Numbered from the stretch's first letter, positions 44,090 to 56,314 are shown. The stretch: 64,000 nt of DNA from Uranotaenia lowii (GCF_029784155.1 NC_073693.1:169003104-169067103), one strand, 5' to 3'. Notes: generated by a model from the sequence alone, not told the origin. Numbers and translations are program-made.

Positions 44090-44817
44090 GGGGGGGTAGG
44101 GTCTAACGGGTATAAAAAACACCATTTTCACGATTTTTTTCTAGAGCTATCGTTCAAACAAATGTATTCAAATATTTTGCATTATACAAAGCATTGTTAA
44201 AAGAACATTTAGTATTTTTTTCGTAGAAAAATATTGAAAAATGAGCCGGTGACGAAGCACTTTCGAGGATGCCTTTTAGAAAACAGGATTTGCGGTGGAC
44301 ACTGTATCTCAGCACAGAATCATCTGAAGTCAAAAAATCAGAGCAAAATATTTTTAATAGATATTTTTCTGGACCCCAACGTTTTTATTTAACTTAAAAA
44401 TATTTTTATGAAATTTTTGTGGCTGTTTGAAGTAAAAACTACGATTTTTCACGAAAAAATCCGCCATTTTTCACCTGTAAAATCTCCCCAAAGTAAAAAA
44501 AACAAAAAACAAAAACGTTGGGGTCTGGTATTTTATATGTAGAAAATATGTTCCAAATTTGAAAAGAATCGGATAAGACGTTTTCAAATGACGATGTCCA
44601 CGGGCTTTAAAAATGTGCTTTCGAGAAAAAACGCGTTTGAAGTTTCTGCTCTTGCTTTCTTGCAGTATTAGATAGGAGGAGATAAAGGCCTATAATTTCT
44701 ACAGTTTTGCTTCAATTGACTTGAAAATTTGACACAACATTCTTGAAATGTTTTACAATAAGAAAATAAAAAAATAAAAAAATCGATTTTTTGAAAGTGT
44801 TAGACCCTACCCCCCCC
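44090..44817. mobile_element. Complete 728-bp TTAA-flanked MITE
   Basis: It is flanked by TTAA on both sides (44086-44089 and 44818-44821). The ends GGGGGGGTAGGGTCTAAC are inverted repeats. It lies inside Helitron 2, so it inserted later. The TTAA target points to piggyBac-type mobilisation. It is the intact reference for the LINE-interrupted copy at 26262-31970, and shows where that LINE inserted. No ORF of note. Confidence 0.85.
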
Positions 44818-45321
44818 TTAAGCTCATCAGTAGCTGGAAGTGCTCATAATCCAGAATATAAGGAAAAAACTGCCCCGATTCACGCTATTGATCGGTTTTC
44901 AAAACTCTATCTCCATAAAGTACAATATGCAATAAATTACAATATTCGAATCTTTTTCTTTCTATTAGAAATTCATGTAAACTCGAGCCAGGTAAATCAG
45001 CCTACCTTCTTCAAGCAGTGTGGGACAAAATTGGAAAAGATGGAGGAGCTCCCATGTAAGTTTAAGATGAAGAGCTTTTCAAAGAAGGGACCATATTTTA
45101 AAAGAGGGTTTTTTTTTGCGTACGGATATTTGGCATAACTCAAAAATAGATGTGACAATGTTTTTATGAAAGTTCGTAACTTCCCACTGTGGGAAAAAGG
45201 TGGAAAATCCACAAATTTTTACATTATTTTTACATTGCTTTTGAAAATCTAAATTTGAATAAATGTTTACAAATTACATTTATTTTTGGAAGGTGTAGCA
45301 AAGCGCACCGGGTCAGCTAGT

Positions 45322-46362
45322 CATGCATAAAGAAAAGCCTTCACTTGAGTCTCGCTGAGCTTATAAACTCTTACAATGAAAACAAGCATTGTTTCCAGGG
45401 CAGATTCTTGGAAAGAAAATTTACAACATTGTGAGAACACAAAGTCTGGCTGCAGGCTTCATTTTCTACTCACCAACCGCAATCGAAAATTTATTACAAA
45501 AGTCCTGACCAGAGATAACATTTGGGCCAAAAATGATCATGAGCTGCATAAACAATTTTCCCACTTTTGTTTTTCTTGGCCTGATAATCTACCGGAAGCC
45601 AATTGGTGTCGAACCGCTCGGAAAACTTTCTGTGGTATTTTCTATCTCTGATGGGCATGTAACACAGTTAGATACGTGCCGGTTAACTTTTTGATGATTT
45701 ACGGAAGGAAAATTTGAGCCACCCCAGACTTCTCCGGTTCCGGTAAAATAAAGGGAGAATCCTTGTCCGTCGTTGTTGTTCTGTTCTCGTCCTGGTGTAT
45801 GCTTTCGTATATCTACCATGTTATATGTGGTATATTTTTCCATCTTTTACCTTTGTTGCTCGGAAGTTTAGGTTTGGATTCTGTGTTCGGTGCCCAATTT
45901 GTGATTGTATGTAGGCTTATGCTTTTCCTCTCGGCTAGAGGCGGTTGGAAAGGTCATTCGGGACGAACTCACAATCGAAGGGAAAGTTTCTTCCTCAAAA
46001 CAATCCAAATTATGAACCCGGTGCTGCCCGGGAAAAAGTTTTTTTTCCCTCTCCTGAAAACATTGGGCTTCCAGTTGTTCTTTAGTCTTAGGTGTACAAC
46101 CAAACGAACGTAAGAAAAATAGAGCAGCAAAGTATTTCGTGATTCAATTTTATCGGCATTTCCTTTTGCTAGTTCATATGGTTTAATCGTGTTTTTTTTA
46201 TCTTAGACGGTTCAAAGTTAGGAAAATTCGTCAATATTTTGATAAATGTCTTAATATTTAATTCATTCAAAAACCGTTTTGTTTTCTGCATCGCAGATTT
46301 TTTTTTTGTTTTCTCCATTTTTATTTTAATAATCTAAGAAGAAATTATAACGTTTGTGCTTC
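45322..46362. other. Unassigned region, partly GC-richer
   Basis: About 45330-46110 looks like non-repetitive DNA. A 116-codon hydrophobic frame (45763-46113, plus) and overlapping minus-strand frames match nothing I know and are likely chance. Confidence 0.35.
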
Positions 46363-47223
46363 AGACTGAGTCGATTTGGGGTCATTTTTGAATTTCTCAA
46401 ACCCTGGGGTCATGAAAGCTTCGTTTCGGTTCAAAACTCATCCATGATTATTTGCAGAATTTTTAAGTAATGTTTAATATTTTTTTTTAATATAAACATT
46501 TATTTTTCATTCGAAGGCTCATTTGCTGTGAAGCCTAAGGAGCCGAGTTATGTTTTATGTTTTCCAGACGGGAATCCTTTTCCTGGTAAACGGTTCGGTT
46601 GAGACTGCATCCTAGGTGTTCCATCTTGCTATAGAAAGCTATCCTCGATCAGGTGATGTTTTATAGTGAGAAACCATCGTTGAAACTCGTAGATCAAAGC
46701 TTCAGCAATCGTACAACCGCAAGCAAACAAGATAGGATAGAAGTAGGAAAGTTTGAGAAAAGGTTGAATCAATAGGAATTAACTTTTTGATAATATAGAT
46801 GCTGTTGTTCTGGAGAAGAAGACATTATATTTCTGAATAATCTTGAATCAACGACCTTATTGCCTTGGGAATGCTCATCACAATTGAATGTTGCTTGACT
46901 TTATAAAATCATACAGCAGCTTCATAAACCCAAGGTCCTGTCGGGCCAAAACATCCCGAATTGGAGTTTCAGCTATTTTCCCTTTATGTTGAAGGGCAGC
47001 TAAAAACTCCACTCTAGTATCCACATGCTGCGGGCACACCCATACGACATGGTCGATGTCATCATAAGAGTTTCCACAACCGCAAATGTTTGTGTCTGAC
47101 ATATTGATACGAAAAAGATGCGCATTGGATCTGTAATGGTTTGACTTAATCCGAGACATCACACGTATAAAATCTCTAGTTAAATTAAGTCCCTTGAACC
47201 AAGCTTCCGTTTTTACTTTAGGG

Positions 47224-50200
47224 CAGGGGTGAGCAACGTGCGGCCCGCGGGCCGCATGCGGCCCTCGAGAGGTTCTTGTGCGGCCCGCGAAGCTTTTTCA
47301 ATTTTTTTTTCTTTTTTTTTTCTTCGATAGATTTTTAATTGTAATAAATACTAGTCCATACTAAACATTAAAAAAATGTATGTCAGTAACTTTATCAAAT
47401 ATGCCTTTGACTCAAAATTATTTGAGTACTTTTTTTAAAGCGTTTTTAGCATTTATTGTGTTCTGTTTAAAGCAAACGTGCAATATTATTAATTTGCAAA
47501 AAATATTATAGGCTTTTAAATTCATATTACATTTTTCCTTTTTATTTAATAAGCACTTAAAAATGCACAATATATGAAACTTGGACGGAAGAACAAACAA
47601 TAAATTGGAAGGGTAAAGATGAATTTTCTAAGTCCGTTTCTCAAATACCAACAAAAAATGGTGAGTGGTCTTATCGACATGACTCGGCATGAGTTCTCGA
47701 CAAAAATAATGGCCCTTATTCTGCGCCTCGAGTGACGTGACGATAGTAGAGTCACCCAAGTCACTCTATTCCAGCAGTCGGTTTAGGTGAGGAACGTCAC
47801 TTCGGATGAACTTTGTGAGTTCTTACCCTATTCTCGTAGTCACCGTCGCATTCGGGTGACGATTTTAGGTGACAATTGTCGGTACCTTTTCAGGTGGTGA
47901 CAAGATAGAAATTTAATCGAGAATTTATGTAAATCACAATGTAAGGCTCTAAATGGTTAATTATACTAATGAATGATAGTTTTGGAAATAAAATTAAGCA
48001 AATTTATTAGCAAATATGATTTTTAAATATATTGAAACTTTTTCATTGCTATCTCAAATATGTAATTTGGATTGGAATACTGAATGGAAAGTATGATCTT
48101 CTAATGAAATCCAAAATTCAGATTTAATTGAAGTTTGATTTTCGAACCGTTAAAACGATGAAATGACGAAAACTTTGGAATTCAAATATTATAGTACTTT
48201 TAATTTTATTTTCACTTTTTAATAATATGCTATGCAAAGATTTTTTTTCAATAAAAAATGTGGAATTCAAGTGAAGGATACAGGTGAAGATTCAATTAGC
48301 TTGTTTGTTACGGGACTTTAACGATTCAATAAGCGACAAGTCAGAACATTTAAAAACGTTAAAGCTGAAGCACAATTCTGAGTGTTTTCGAATTTAAGTT
48401 TGAAATACAATTTTATTGTAAATTGAAAACCGGATTTAGGTTTATGTAACCGAAATTTGTCGTTTGAATCTGATGCTGCTGCTGCTATTTCGTTGGTTTC
48501 GATCAATGCTCGGCATTCCATGATCTCCTATCTGGCAGGCGATAACAACTTCCGGCATGCCACGGGGGTAACTTCAGTTGAGGAAAATATATAAACCGGC
48601 AGCATTCGCCATTACTGAAAACGAAAAAAAACTTAACTTCTCTTGGATGATCGAACAGTTTCAGGTACAAAACACAAATTATTTTACATACCTGATAAAC
48701 CTTTGGAAATGGTTAACAAACACCGCCTTTTTGTGCGCTGGGTTTTTGGAGCAGCAGCCGTCGGCATCTGATTTTTTTTCCCCGGCAATCCGAACTTAGC
48801 TTTGATGAACGAAATTTCCACTTACGTCGCACAAATCGTCCGTTTTTCTTCCTCAAGCTTCTTGCTGTAACCGTACCATCCGATGATGGCCATTTTCGAA
48901 CCGAAATTCTAACCCGAAATTCTAAAAACTTACTTCGGAAAATCCGAAGCGAGAGCAAAATCCAAACAACACCAGCAAAATTCTACCATTTTGACAGATG
49001 TATTCATTCGGTCACTCACCTAGAGTGAACCTCTGTCACTTTACCCACAACGACTCCGGGAATAAGGTGACAAATCTCACGGTGACTCGAGGTGAGGTGA
49101 CAATCGTCACCTCATGCGCGGCGCAGAATAAGGGCCAATATCAGTGATTTGTTTGAAAAAATCTGGGACGACTATTTCCAGAAATTTTGTATAGAAATCA
49201 TGCCAAACATCGTTAAATTCAGTCACTTTACTTTGAAATTACTTTGAAATCCACATTATCAAAGTTAGATTTGCTTAAGGAATCCTATCCCAGTGCAGTG
49301 GTATCTTTATTAAGTTTAGAATAAACATAAAATTCAAAATGCAATTTTTGACGAAATATGTTTAATAAACTGTAAAATAATTTCATCTAAATCTGTAAAA
49401 TTTTAAATCTGCAAAATTATGATTTTTTCTGTGATCAATACATCTCAATGCAATAATCTTTTACAAAACTTCAAACTAAAACAAATTTTTAACCGTTTGT
49501 TTAAAAAGAAAGAAGAAAGCAAATGGTGGCTATCAAGAAAGGAAAAAATATGGATAAGCATTCGATTTAATGTAAAACCCTTCCAAAGGCGATAAAGTAA
49601 CGTTTAGTTCAGTCAGTCACTCAGTTTATTGATGGTGATTTGTTAAAGAGGAAACAGCAGGAAAGTTTGACTGGGGTTCAAGAAATCAAGATTGAGAACT
49701 GGAAGCTTCACGAAACTAAAAATCAGTGAATTTGGGAATTCTTATGTTATTTCAACTTTTTTTTTCATTTTCTAATCTCATCATTTGTAGCGTAAAAATG
49801 AGGTTTTATAGAGAGATTTAAATTATAGAAAAAAAATTAAAAAATACATTAAAAAAAGGAATTTAAGAAAATAAATTTTTATACAGATTCTCAATGTTAC
49901 GCTTAGAAAATAAATATTTATAAAGATTCTAAATATAACGCTTAAAAAAGAGTGATTTAAAAAATATGTTTTCTTTCTCTAACTTATCACTGTGATATAT
50001 CTCCAGAAGACTTTGGAAAGTTTTTTTTTTATCAAGAAAACGGTTCAAATTATTCATGAATTTTACAAAGACCTCAAAAATTTTCATTTTTGATTAAAAA
50101 AAAAACAAATCAAATGATGTCTTTTTTCGAAAGGACAAATTTTTGTTAAAAAGTTAAAATCAAGCAGAAAATTGGAGTATTCCAAAATTTTCATAAAAAT

Positions 50201-50492
50201 TAAGTACCTGATAAACTTTGGTTGGTATTGTCTGTTTTGTGTATAAAAAACTGCTTGAACTTCCCTTCAAACTTTTTTGATAAATAATATATGAATTCTT
50301 GTTTTCTTTCCTTTTTTTAGTTTTTATTTGTCAAAAGTTTGTTTTTAAAAGAATGACGTTTAATTTGAATATTATCGAGCACAATCCATGCAGTTTTTTT
50401 TAAATTTTTACTAAGTGATATTGTGAGTGCGGCCCGCCGGTAAGATTTGGAATTCAAATTGGCCCGTTGGTTCAAAAGGTTGCTCACCCCTG
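47224..50492. mobile_element. hAT-type element (CAGGGGTGAGCAAC ends)
   Basis: The ends CAGGGGTGAGCAAC and their right-hand inverse are flanked by exact 8-bp duplications CTTTAGGG (47216-47223 and 50493-50500), and both ends carry GCGGCCCGC-type motifs. Ends of this type are known from hAT families. It is inserted in the LINE ORF2. A short open segment before the nested insertion (about 47617-47708, FLSPFLKYQQKM then SGLIDMTRHEFSTK) could be a transposase remnant, but this is weak. Confidence 0.9.
47711..49136. mobile_element. TIR element with GGCCCTTATTCTGCGC ends
   Basis: A perfect 16-bp inverted repeat GGCCCTTATTCTGCGC bounds it, with AAT direct repeats outside (47708-47710 and 49137-49139). 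Both ends are crowded with GTGAC/GTCAC motifs (about 47730-47900 and 48985-49120). It lies inside the hAT-type element. The superfamily is not determined; no transposase is visible. Confidence 0.75.
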
Positions 50493-53400
50493 CTTTAGGG
50501 TGAACTGAGTAAAGAAACCTTCCTTTTACACTTTCGTCCCATGAACTCTGCCATTCTCTCATAGCAATTTGATGAGCAATTGGAAAATACTCATGATATG
50601 CGATAAAACGTCTAGAAATGGTACCATGTATTGCTCCTTTTTTGCCATCTCATCGGCAAGTTCGTTACCTGGAATTGAACAATGCGCGGGAACCCATACT
50701 AGCGTGATCTTAAATAGCTTTAAACCTAGTGTAGTCAGCCTTTTCCGTATTTCTAGAACAACATACGCTTGATGATTCTTAGAATTGATGTTCTTGATGG
50801 ATTCGATTGAACTGAGACTGTCAGTGAAAATAAAAAAGTGATTCGCTGGCAATTCTTCGATAAGTTCCAGAGCTCTATTGATTGCAGCTTATTCTGCAAC
50901 ATATACTGAAGCTGGTTCTGCAAGTTTGTGGAATTCATTACACCTGGCATTCACTATCCCAAATCCGATGCCTCCGTCTATACTTGAGCCATCAGTATAG
51001 AACATGAATCGTGGATCGATTTGTCTATATTTGTTACTAAACAGACCGGGTACGATTAATGCTTTTATTTGATCAGGAAAGTCACTTATTTCGTTCTTCA
51101 TTGAAAGATCAAATGAAACGTGGTCTCTATTCGTGGCAGTGGCATCAATGCGGTCAGGATAATCGATTGGTGATACGTTTAATAACAAAAACCGGTCATA
51201 CACTCTCGTAAATCTTGTTTGCTGTTTTAATCTAAGCAATTTTTCGAAGTTGTCAATGATTGAAATGTTTCTAACTTTTGAACGAATCAGAAACCTTAAG
51301 GAAAGCTCGAGAAATCGACATTTCAAAGGAAGTACTCCTGCCAATATTTCCAAACTTTGCACATGCGTTGAATGCATACTGCCAAGAGATATACGCAGAC
51401 ATCTGTTTTGAATCCTCTCCAGTTTAGTTATATGCGTTTCAGCAGCATCTTTGAAGCAAAAACTGCCATATTCTATAACTGACAACACAGTGGTTTTAAA
51501 CAAACGAATCAAAGATTCTGGATGAGCTCCCCACCATGTCCCAGTTATAGTTCTTAAGAAGTTTATTCTTGGTTGACATTTCTGTTTTAAGTAATCAACA
51601 TGTGTTCTCCATTTGCATTTGGAGTCGAAGTAGACTCCCAGATATTTGTGAGTGAAAGCTTGAGTCACAACCTCGCCCAGCAGAGAAAGATTAAGTGAAG
51701 AAGGTTTATGTTTCCGAGAAAAAACTACTAGTTTGGTTTTTTCAGCGGAGAATTCTATGCCCAGTTGTAATGCCCAATCAGATAGACAATTCAGAGTGTC
51801 TTGAAGGGGCGTTTGCATATTATTTGATCCGATTATTGAAACAACAGCATCGTCAATCGTCGATGTTATTGATGTAGATATTGTAGAGGAAAGGGCTAAG
51901 GCATGAACCCTGTGGAACACCCATGTAACTAGTTCGGCTTATATTTGATGTTCCACAGTTAAAGTGCATACACTTTTCTGAAAGTAAATTAGTTAGAAAG
52001 TTGTTGAGTCTTGGAGAGAGGCCACATCGATTCAGCTTCTCAGAAAGAACAGAAATTGCAACATTGTCAAATGCGCCTTTGATATCCAAGAAAACCGATG
52101 CCATTTCTTTTTTGCTTTCGAATGCTATCTGTGCCTCTGTTGTCAATAAACCTAGACAATCTAGAGTACCTTTACCTCTACGAAACCCGAATTGGGTGGG
52201 TGAAAGGAGATTATTGTTTTCAGCCCAGGCATTTAATCTATTCAAGATCATTTTCTCCATAAGCTTCCTTAAACAAGAGAGCATTGATATTGGTCGGTAA
52301 GAGTTGTGATCCGTAGCAGGTTTACCAGGTTTTTGAATCGCGATCATTTTTACTTGCCTCCATTCCGTAGGAACGAGGTTTTGTTCTAGAAGCTTGTTAA
52401 ATAATTTCAATAAGCGTCTCTTGGCGATATCTGGCAAATTTTTTAGTAAACTGAATTTAATACCATCTAGTCCAGGAGAGCTATTATTGCACGAGAGCAA
52501 TGCTATTGAAAATTCAATAATGGAAAACTCTGGAAATCCTACATCATCAACTGAATCAAACAATCTCATGCTCGGTTGGGCTGAGTCTGGGCAAACCTTT
52601 TTTACAAAGTGATGGGCCCACCTCTCCGAATGCTCATCTACATTATTTGAAGGTGGAACATGATTCCGTAAGTTCCTTGCCGTTCTCCAAAGCGTACTCA
52701 TTGCTGTATCTGTCGTCAAACCTTCAACAAAATGTCTCCAATAACCCTGTTTTTTATTAGAACATACTCGTTTGAGTCTACGTTCCAGAGCTTGATAACG
52801 ATTGAAATCAACTATGGAACCATGCTTCCGGAAAATCCTAAAGGCTTCGGTTTTAGATTTATAAACATCGGTACACTCAGTATCCCACCAAGGTGCAGAT
52901 GGTCTTCTCTTAACTGTGGAAAGTAATGGTTTTGATTGAGCTTGAACTGCGCTATCATAAATGGAAGATGCGAGGAAAGTATACTCATCGAACGGCACCA
53001 TCTCACCTAATCCATTCAATCGCTCCGAAATTAATTCCATGTATTTCTTCCAATCGATGTTACGTGTTAGATCATACGCTGTCTTAGTTGGACTGTCCCG
53101 TTGAGTTTGTTTATGGATTATGACCAGAATTGGTAAATGGTCACTACCATGAGGATCTTGTAAAACTTCCCAGGTACAATCCAGAGCTAAGGAAGTCGAG
53201 CAGAGAGAAAGATCTATTCGACTAGCTCTATTAGGAGGTTTCGGTATTCTCGTTATCTCACCAGTGTTCAAGATTGACATACGATAAGTGTCGCATATAT
53301 CATAAATTAGGTAAGCTCTAGCATCATCCACTGCTTCTCCCCACTCTGTGCCATGAGAATTAAAATCCCCAAGAAGAAGTCTTGGTTCGGGCAGTGATTC

Positions 53401-53779
53401 AACAACATCAGAAAACTGTTTTTTAGTAATACTTGCACTGGGACTAATGTAAACGGAAGCTATGCAGAAATCTTCACCTCTGATTTTCACTTGACACGCA
53501 ACAACTTCTAAACCGGAAATAATTGGAACCTGAACTCTATAAAAGGTATGTTGGGTTTTTAAACAAATCAATACACCTCCGTATGAATCCGCTCTATCAA
53601 ACCTAACGATGTTAAACCCTCGAATGTTCACATTTGTCTCACGAGAAAGCCATGTTTCTGAGAGAGCAAACGCGTCGCAGTCAAGGTTTGCAATGAGATA
53701 TTGGAATGAGTCGCAACGGGGCATAAAACTCCTGCAATTCCATTGAAGAATTTTTATTCCCGGTATAATATTTCTACGA

Positions 53780-55393
53780 TTATGCATTGAAATCAATTAT
53801 CTCGCTCAAAAGTGGCCACTTTGAAGCGATACACGTGCACATTGTTTGCACTAAAGGGAACAGGTGTTTGATAATTCTAGTAATAGAATCTGGAAGGTCA
53901 AAAAAATGCGATATCAATTCGATCAAAGACGAAAGAGTTATGAGCTCTGGAGAGTTTGGAGATTCTTCGAGGGGTATTGGATTAGGGATAGAAGGGATGG
54001 ATTGTGGAAATTTTGACGAGGTTTTTTGAAACTTTGGAGAAGGAAAATCAGGAGTGGGAAATTCTTTGTTGTAGCGGGAATGGTTGTTAGTTGGAGGAAT
54101 AGGTTGGTTAGGTGGAAGTCGGTTGGTCTTATTTTCAACATTTCGAGTAATCTTTTTGGAAACCACATTTAGAGGTATTTTTTTCCTCTTGAGAGCTCGT
54201 TTCCTTTCCTGCAAAATGAAGTTGTCCCCTACTAAGTCAGCGCTATCTACCTCCTCGCCTGAATCATCAGTTAAAATCTCGTACCGGTTTTGCTCTGCGG
54301 CTTTTACAATATCTGCAAACGATCGCTTGGAACGTTTCATCAAACTTTGTCTAAGCTTAGAGGATCGTTCCAAATATTTGGGACGTTGCACCAGAACATG
54401 CTGATTTCCTTCACAGTGAAGACATTTTTCGGTTAATTGATAGCATTGTTCTTCCTTATGAAGATCACCGCACTTGGAGCATTTGGTTTTATTATTACAA
54501 TGGCTCGCTGTATGTCCTAGCTGTTGACAGTTTGAGCAGCTCATTACTTTTGGACGAAACAAACGCACTGGTAAGCGCAATTTTCCGACCATAATGAAAT
54601 CTGGCAGAGCTGAACCTTTGAAGGTCAAGCGGAATGATGATGAAGGTGTAAAGGTTCTTTTTTCCCCCTCCCAATTTACTGTTTGCAATTGTCGGCATTC
54701 AATAATATCAATAGATGGAAGCCCTGGTTTTCGAAAGAATCCCTTAACACCTGAAAGATCTTCCATGCTAAGGGAATCTTCTGTCACTACTCCGTCAATT
54801 TCAACAATATGAGCAGGGATCCATACACGATAAAGAGATGTAAACAAAATGTCCATAACAATGCTGTTTGCACTCTTGGCATTGTTAACGACGACGACGA
54901 TTTTGTTGTTATGAATTCGGCGAATTGTTTCTATACCCGTGTGACGTTTATCTAAGTCTTTAGCGATTTGTATACGGTTCAGCATGTTTCCTGCTTTTGG
55001 ACGAAAGTAAACAACATATTTATTATCCTCGCCAAGAGGATACTGACGAATGCGCGGGGTTATATTGTTGCTGCGTTCTACAGACGGAGGTAGATTTTCG
55101 TTGGACGATGCTTGACCTAAAGGACCCATAAGGTTTTGACTCGCTTTTGGATAAGCTCCCGTAGAAATAGATACTTGTGAGGCACCTTTTTCTACAAGCT
55201 GTGGTCCTGCAAAAAGCAATGGTGAACGAGCATTCCTATCATTACGGTTTCTTTTCCGGCTTTTCACCGGGATGAAGCAACCGTTGACAGAGTCGGAAGA
55301 TTCAGGAAGATCCGGAACCTCTTCATCGCTGGCTGGAGCTGATGAAGGAGCTGAAAAATTAACATCTTCAAGCTCCTTCCCTTCAACATCCAT
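53780..55393 (-). CDS. I-like LINE ORF1, gag-like nucleic-acid-binding protein
   Basis: This 537-residue protein would package the LINE RNA. The first 110 residues are acidic and low-complexity. Residues about 125-290 form the conserved gag-like region before the zinc knuckles. Two clear CCHC knuckles (CSNCQQLGHTASHC, CSKCGDLHKEEQC) are followed by a degenerate third (CLHCEGNQHV). A basic segment (ERKRALKRKK) and a proline-rich tail come next. The frame is complete although ORF2 is destroyed. The stop overlaps the ORF2 start, suggesting coupled translation in the ancestral element. Confidence 0.85.
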   Translation of the reverse strand: MDVEGKELEDVNFSAPSSAPASDEEVPDLPESSDSVNGCFIPVKSRKRNRNDRNARSPLLFAGPQLVEKGASQVSISTGAYPKASQNLMGPLGQASSNENLPPSVERSNNITPRIRQYPLGEDNKYVVYFRPKAGNMLNRIQIAKDLDKRHTGIETIRRIHNNKIVVVVNNAKSANSIVMDILFTSLYRVWIPAHIVEIDGVVTEDSLSMEDLSGVKGFFRKPGLPSIDIIECRQLQTVNWEGEKRTFTPSSSFRLTFKGSALPDFIMVGKLRLPVRLFRPKVMSCSNCQQLGHTASHCNNKTKCSKCGDLHKEEQCYQLTEKCLHCEGNQHVLVQRPKYLERSSKLRQSLMKRSKRSFADIVKAAEQNRYEILTDDSGEEVDSADLVGDNFILQERKRALKRKKIPLNVVSKKITRNVENKTNRLPPNQPIPPTNNHSRYNKEFPTPDFPSPKFQKTSSKFPQSIPSIPNPIPLEESPNSPELITLSSLIELISHFFDLPDSITRIIKHLFPLVQTMCTCIASKWPLLSEIIDFNA

Positions 55394-55947
55394 ATTAGGC
55401 CAACCGGCGAAAATATCCGCCAGCTCGCAATCAAAAAATTAATACCAATTGATAAGGCGGGAAACAAAGAAAAAAGAAAAACAGGGAAACAGGAAATGAA
55501 ACGCTTACTTACGATTGCAACGATTACCTTCAACTTTGACCCTGCACCTGCCTTGTCCTCGAGTTGAATTCGGTTCGGATGGATCGTACACACACTTCGC
55601 TCTCGGATTGGATTCGGGAAGGTCTTTTCCGCTGCCCACTCGTGGGAGCCGCAGGTCCAACGGGCTTTCTTACAGGGAACCAGAACCAGTTGAGAGTCGG
55701 ATGTTTCTAACCACGTTGATTCCTTGGTTGCCCGGTTATAAATCGGGCTAATCACCTTGGCTTGCCCCAAGCGGCACCGACGGCGCACAATACCGGATGG
55801 TTTGAGCAGCTCGGGAACTAGTTTTTTCCGATACTTTTTCAATTACGTATGATTTTTCAAAGTTTTTACTTCTCGTTAATGAGGAGAAAAAATCGGACGA
55901 AAATTAGAGACGTGATGTCAATTCAACGCAAGCCTACTAAGTGATGA
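55394..55947 (-). promoter_or_regulatory. I-like LINE 5' untranslated/promoter region
   Basis: This 554-bp leader lies between the target duplication and the ORF1 start, so the 5' end appears complete. I-type LINEs usually carry an internal promoter in this region. An overlapping 192-codon frame (55264-55842) is present but has no recognisable domain. Confidence 0.6.
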
Positions 55948-56314
55948 TAAGTAATGTTTACATGAGTAAATTTGAATATTTTTTTACTAAAAAATCAATT
56001 TAATTTTTGTTTCTTGTGTGGAACCGAACCTGTTGATGGGTTTTGTACCAAATTATAAATTCTCCGCTGAATTAGGTGTTGAATGGGGGCCTGTCCAATT
56101 AACAAGCTCGGGTCCACAGAAGAAACAAAACTGATTTTGATTTTTCAGTACAAATAATTAAATTTTCCCATACAAACGTAAAAGTTCAAATTTATTGCTG
56201 TAAACGTTATTTAAAAATTCTGTAAAAAATCATGGATGAGTTTTGAACCATAACGAAGCTTTTTTGACCCCAGGGTTTGACAAACTCAAAAATGGCCCCA
56301 AATCGACTCAGTCT

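Larger units (their letters stand above)
41734..45320 (+). mobile_element. Nonautonomous Helitron-like element 2
   Basis: The left end TCTATATATATAAAAATGAA and right end hairpin GGTGTAGCAAAGCGCACC, GGGTCAG, CTAG match Helitron 1. It sits between A (41733) and T (45321) without a target duplication. The interior differs from Helitron 1 beyond about 200 bp: it has a diverged tandem duplication (41925-42480) instead of the 150-bp array. A TTAA-flanked MITE is inserted at 44090-44817. No Rep/helicase frame is present. Confidence 0.85.
46878..53787 (-). pseudogene. I-like LINE ORF2: endonuclease, RT, RNase H (disabled)
   Basis: The start ATG at 53787-53785 overlaps the ORF1 stop (ATGCATAA). Endonuclease: LQWNCRS, ALSETWLS, LLLGDFNSHG, GSDHLPIL. 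RT: YRPISMLSCLRKL, VFLDIKGAFD, GVPQGSCLSP. At about 51865-51873 the sequence between two GACGAT copies appears deleted; the YINNIDD block now runs straight into IDDAVVSI in another frame, damaging the RT catalytic box. RNase H: FYTDGSS, a TAA at 50891-50889 right after its catalytic glutamate, FTDSLSS, WVPAHCS and NELADEMAK, with a further frameshift in an A run at about 50638-50643. The hAT-type element at 47224-50492 then splits the C-terminal part, which resumes at 47215 and ends with CGCGN...HVVWVCP at 46878. Confidence 0.9.
46477..55947 (-). mobile_element. Full-length I-like LINE, split by a hAT-type element
   Basis: A 13-bp target duplication TAAGTAATGTTTA flanks it (46464-46476 and 55948-55960). 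Reading on the minus strand: 5' untranslated region, ORF1 (55393-53780), ORF2 overlapping ORF1 by 8 bases, 3' untranslated region, an AATAAA at 46504-46499 and a short oligo(A) end. It is about 6.2 kb without the hAT-type insertion. Endonuclease, reverse transcriptase and RNase H in ORF2 point to the I superfamily. It is disabled by at least four lesions. Confidence 0.9.
46363..56314. mobile_element. Outer TIR element hosting an I-like LINE
   Basis: AGACTGAGTCGATTTGGGG at 46363 and its inverted copy ending at 56314 are the outer ends. Similarity continues inward for about 110 bp (CAAACCCTGGGGTC, CAAAACTCATCCATGAT). Without the LINE (46477-55947) the element would be only about 480 bp, a MITE. 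No clear target duplication was found. Confidence 0.7.

Noticed and set aside
45763..46113. 116-codon hydrophobic ORF
   Set aside because: Low-complexity hydrophobic translation from T-rich DNA, overlapped by a minus-strand frame, and no known family.
53787..54404. Plus-strand ORFs opposite LINE ORF1
   Set aside because: Antisense shadows of a clear coding region.
55264..55842. 192-codon ORF overlapping the start of the I-like LINE ORF1
   Set aside because: It lies in the LINE 5' untranslated region and overlaps ORF1 in another frame; no domain supports an extra protein.
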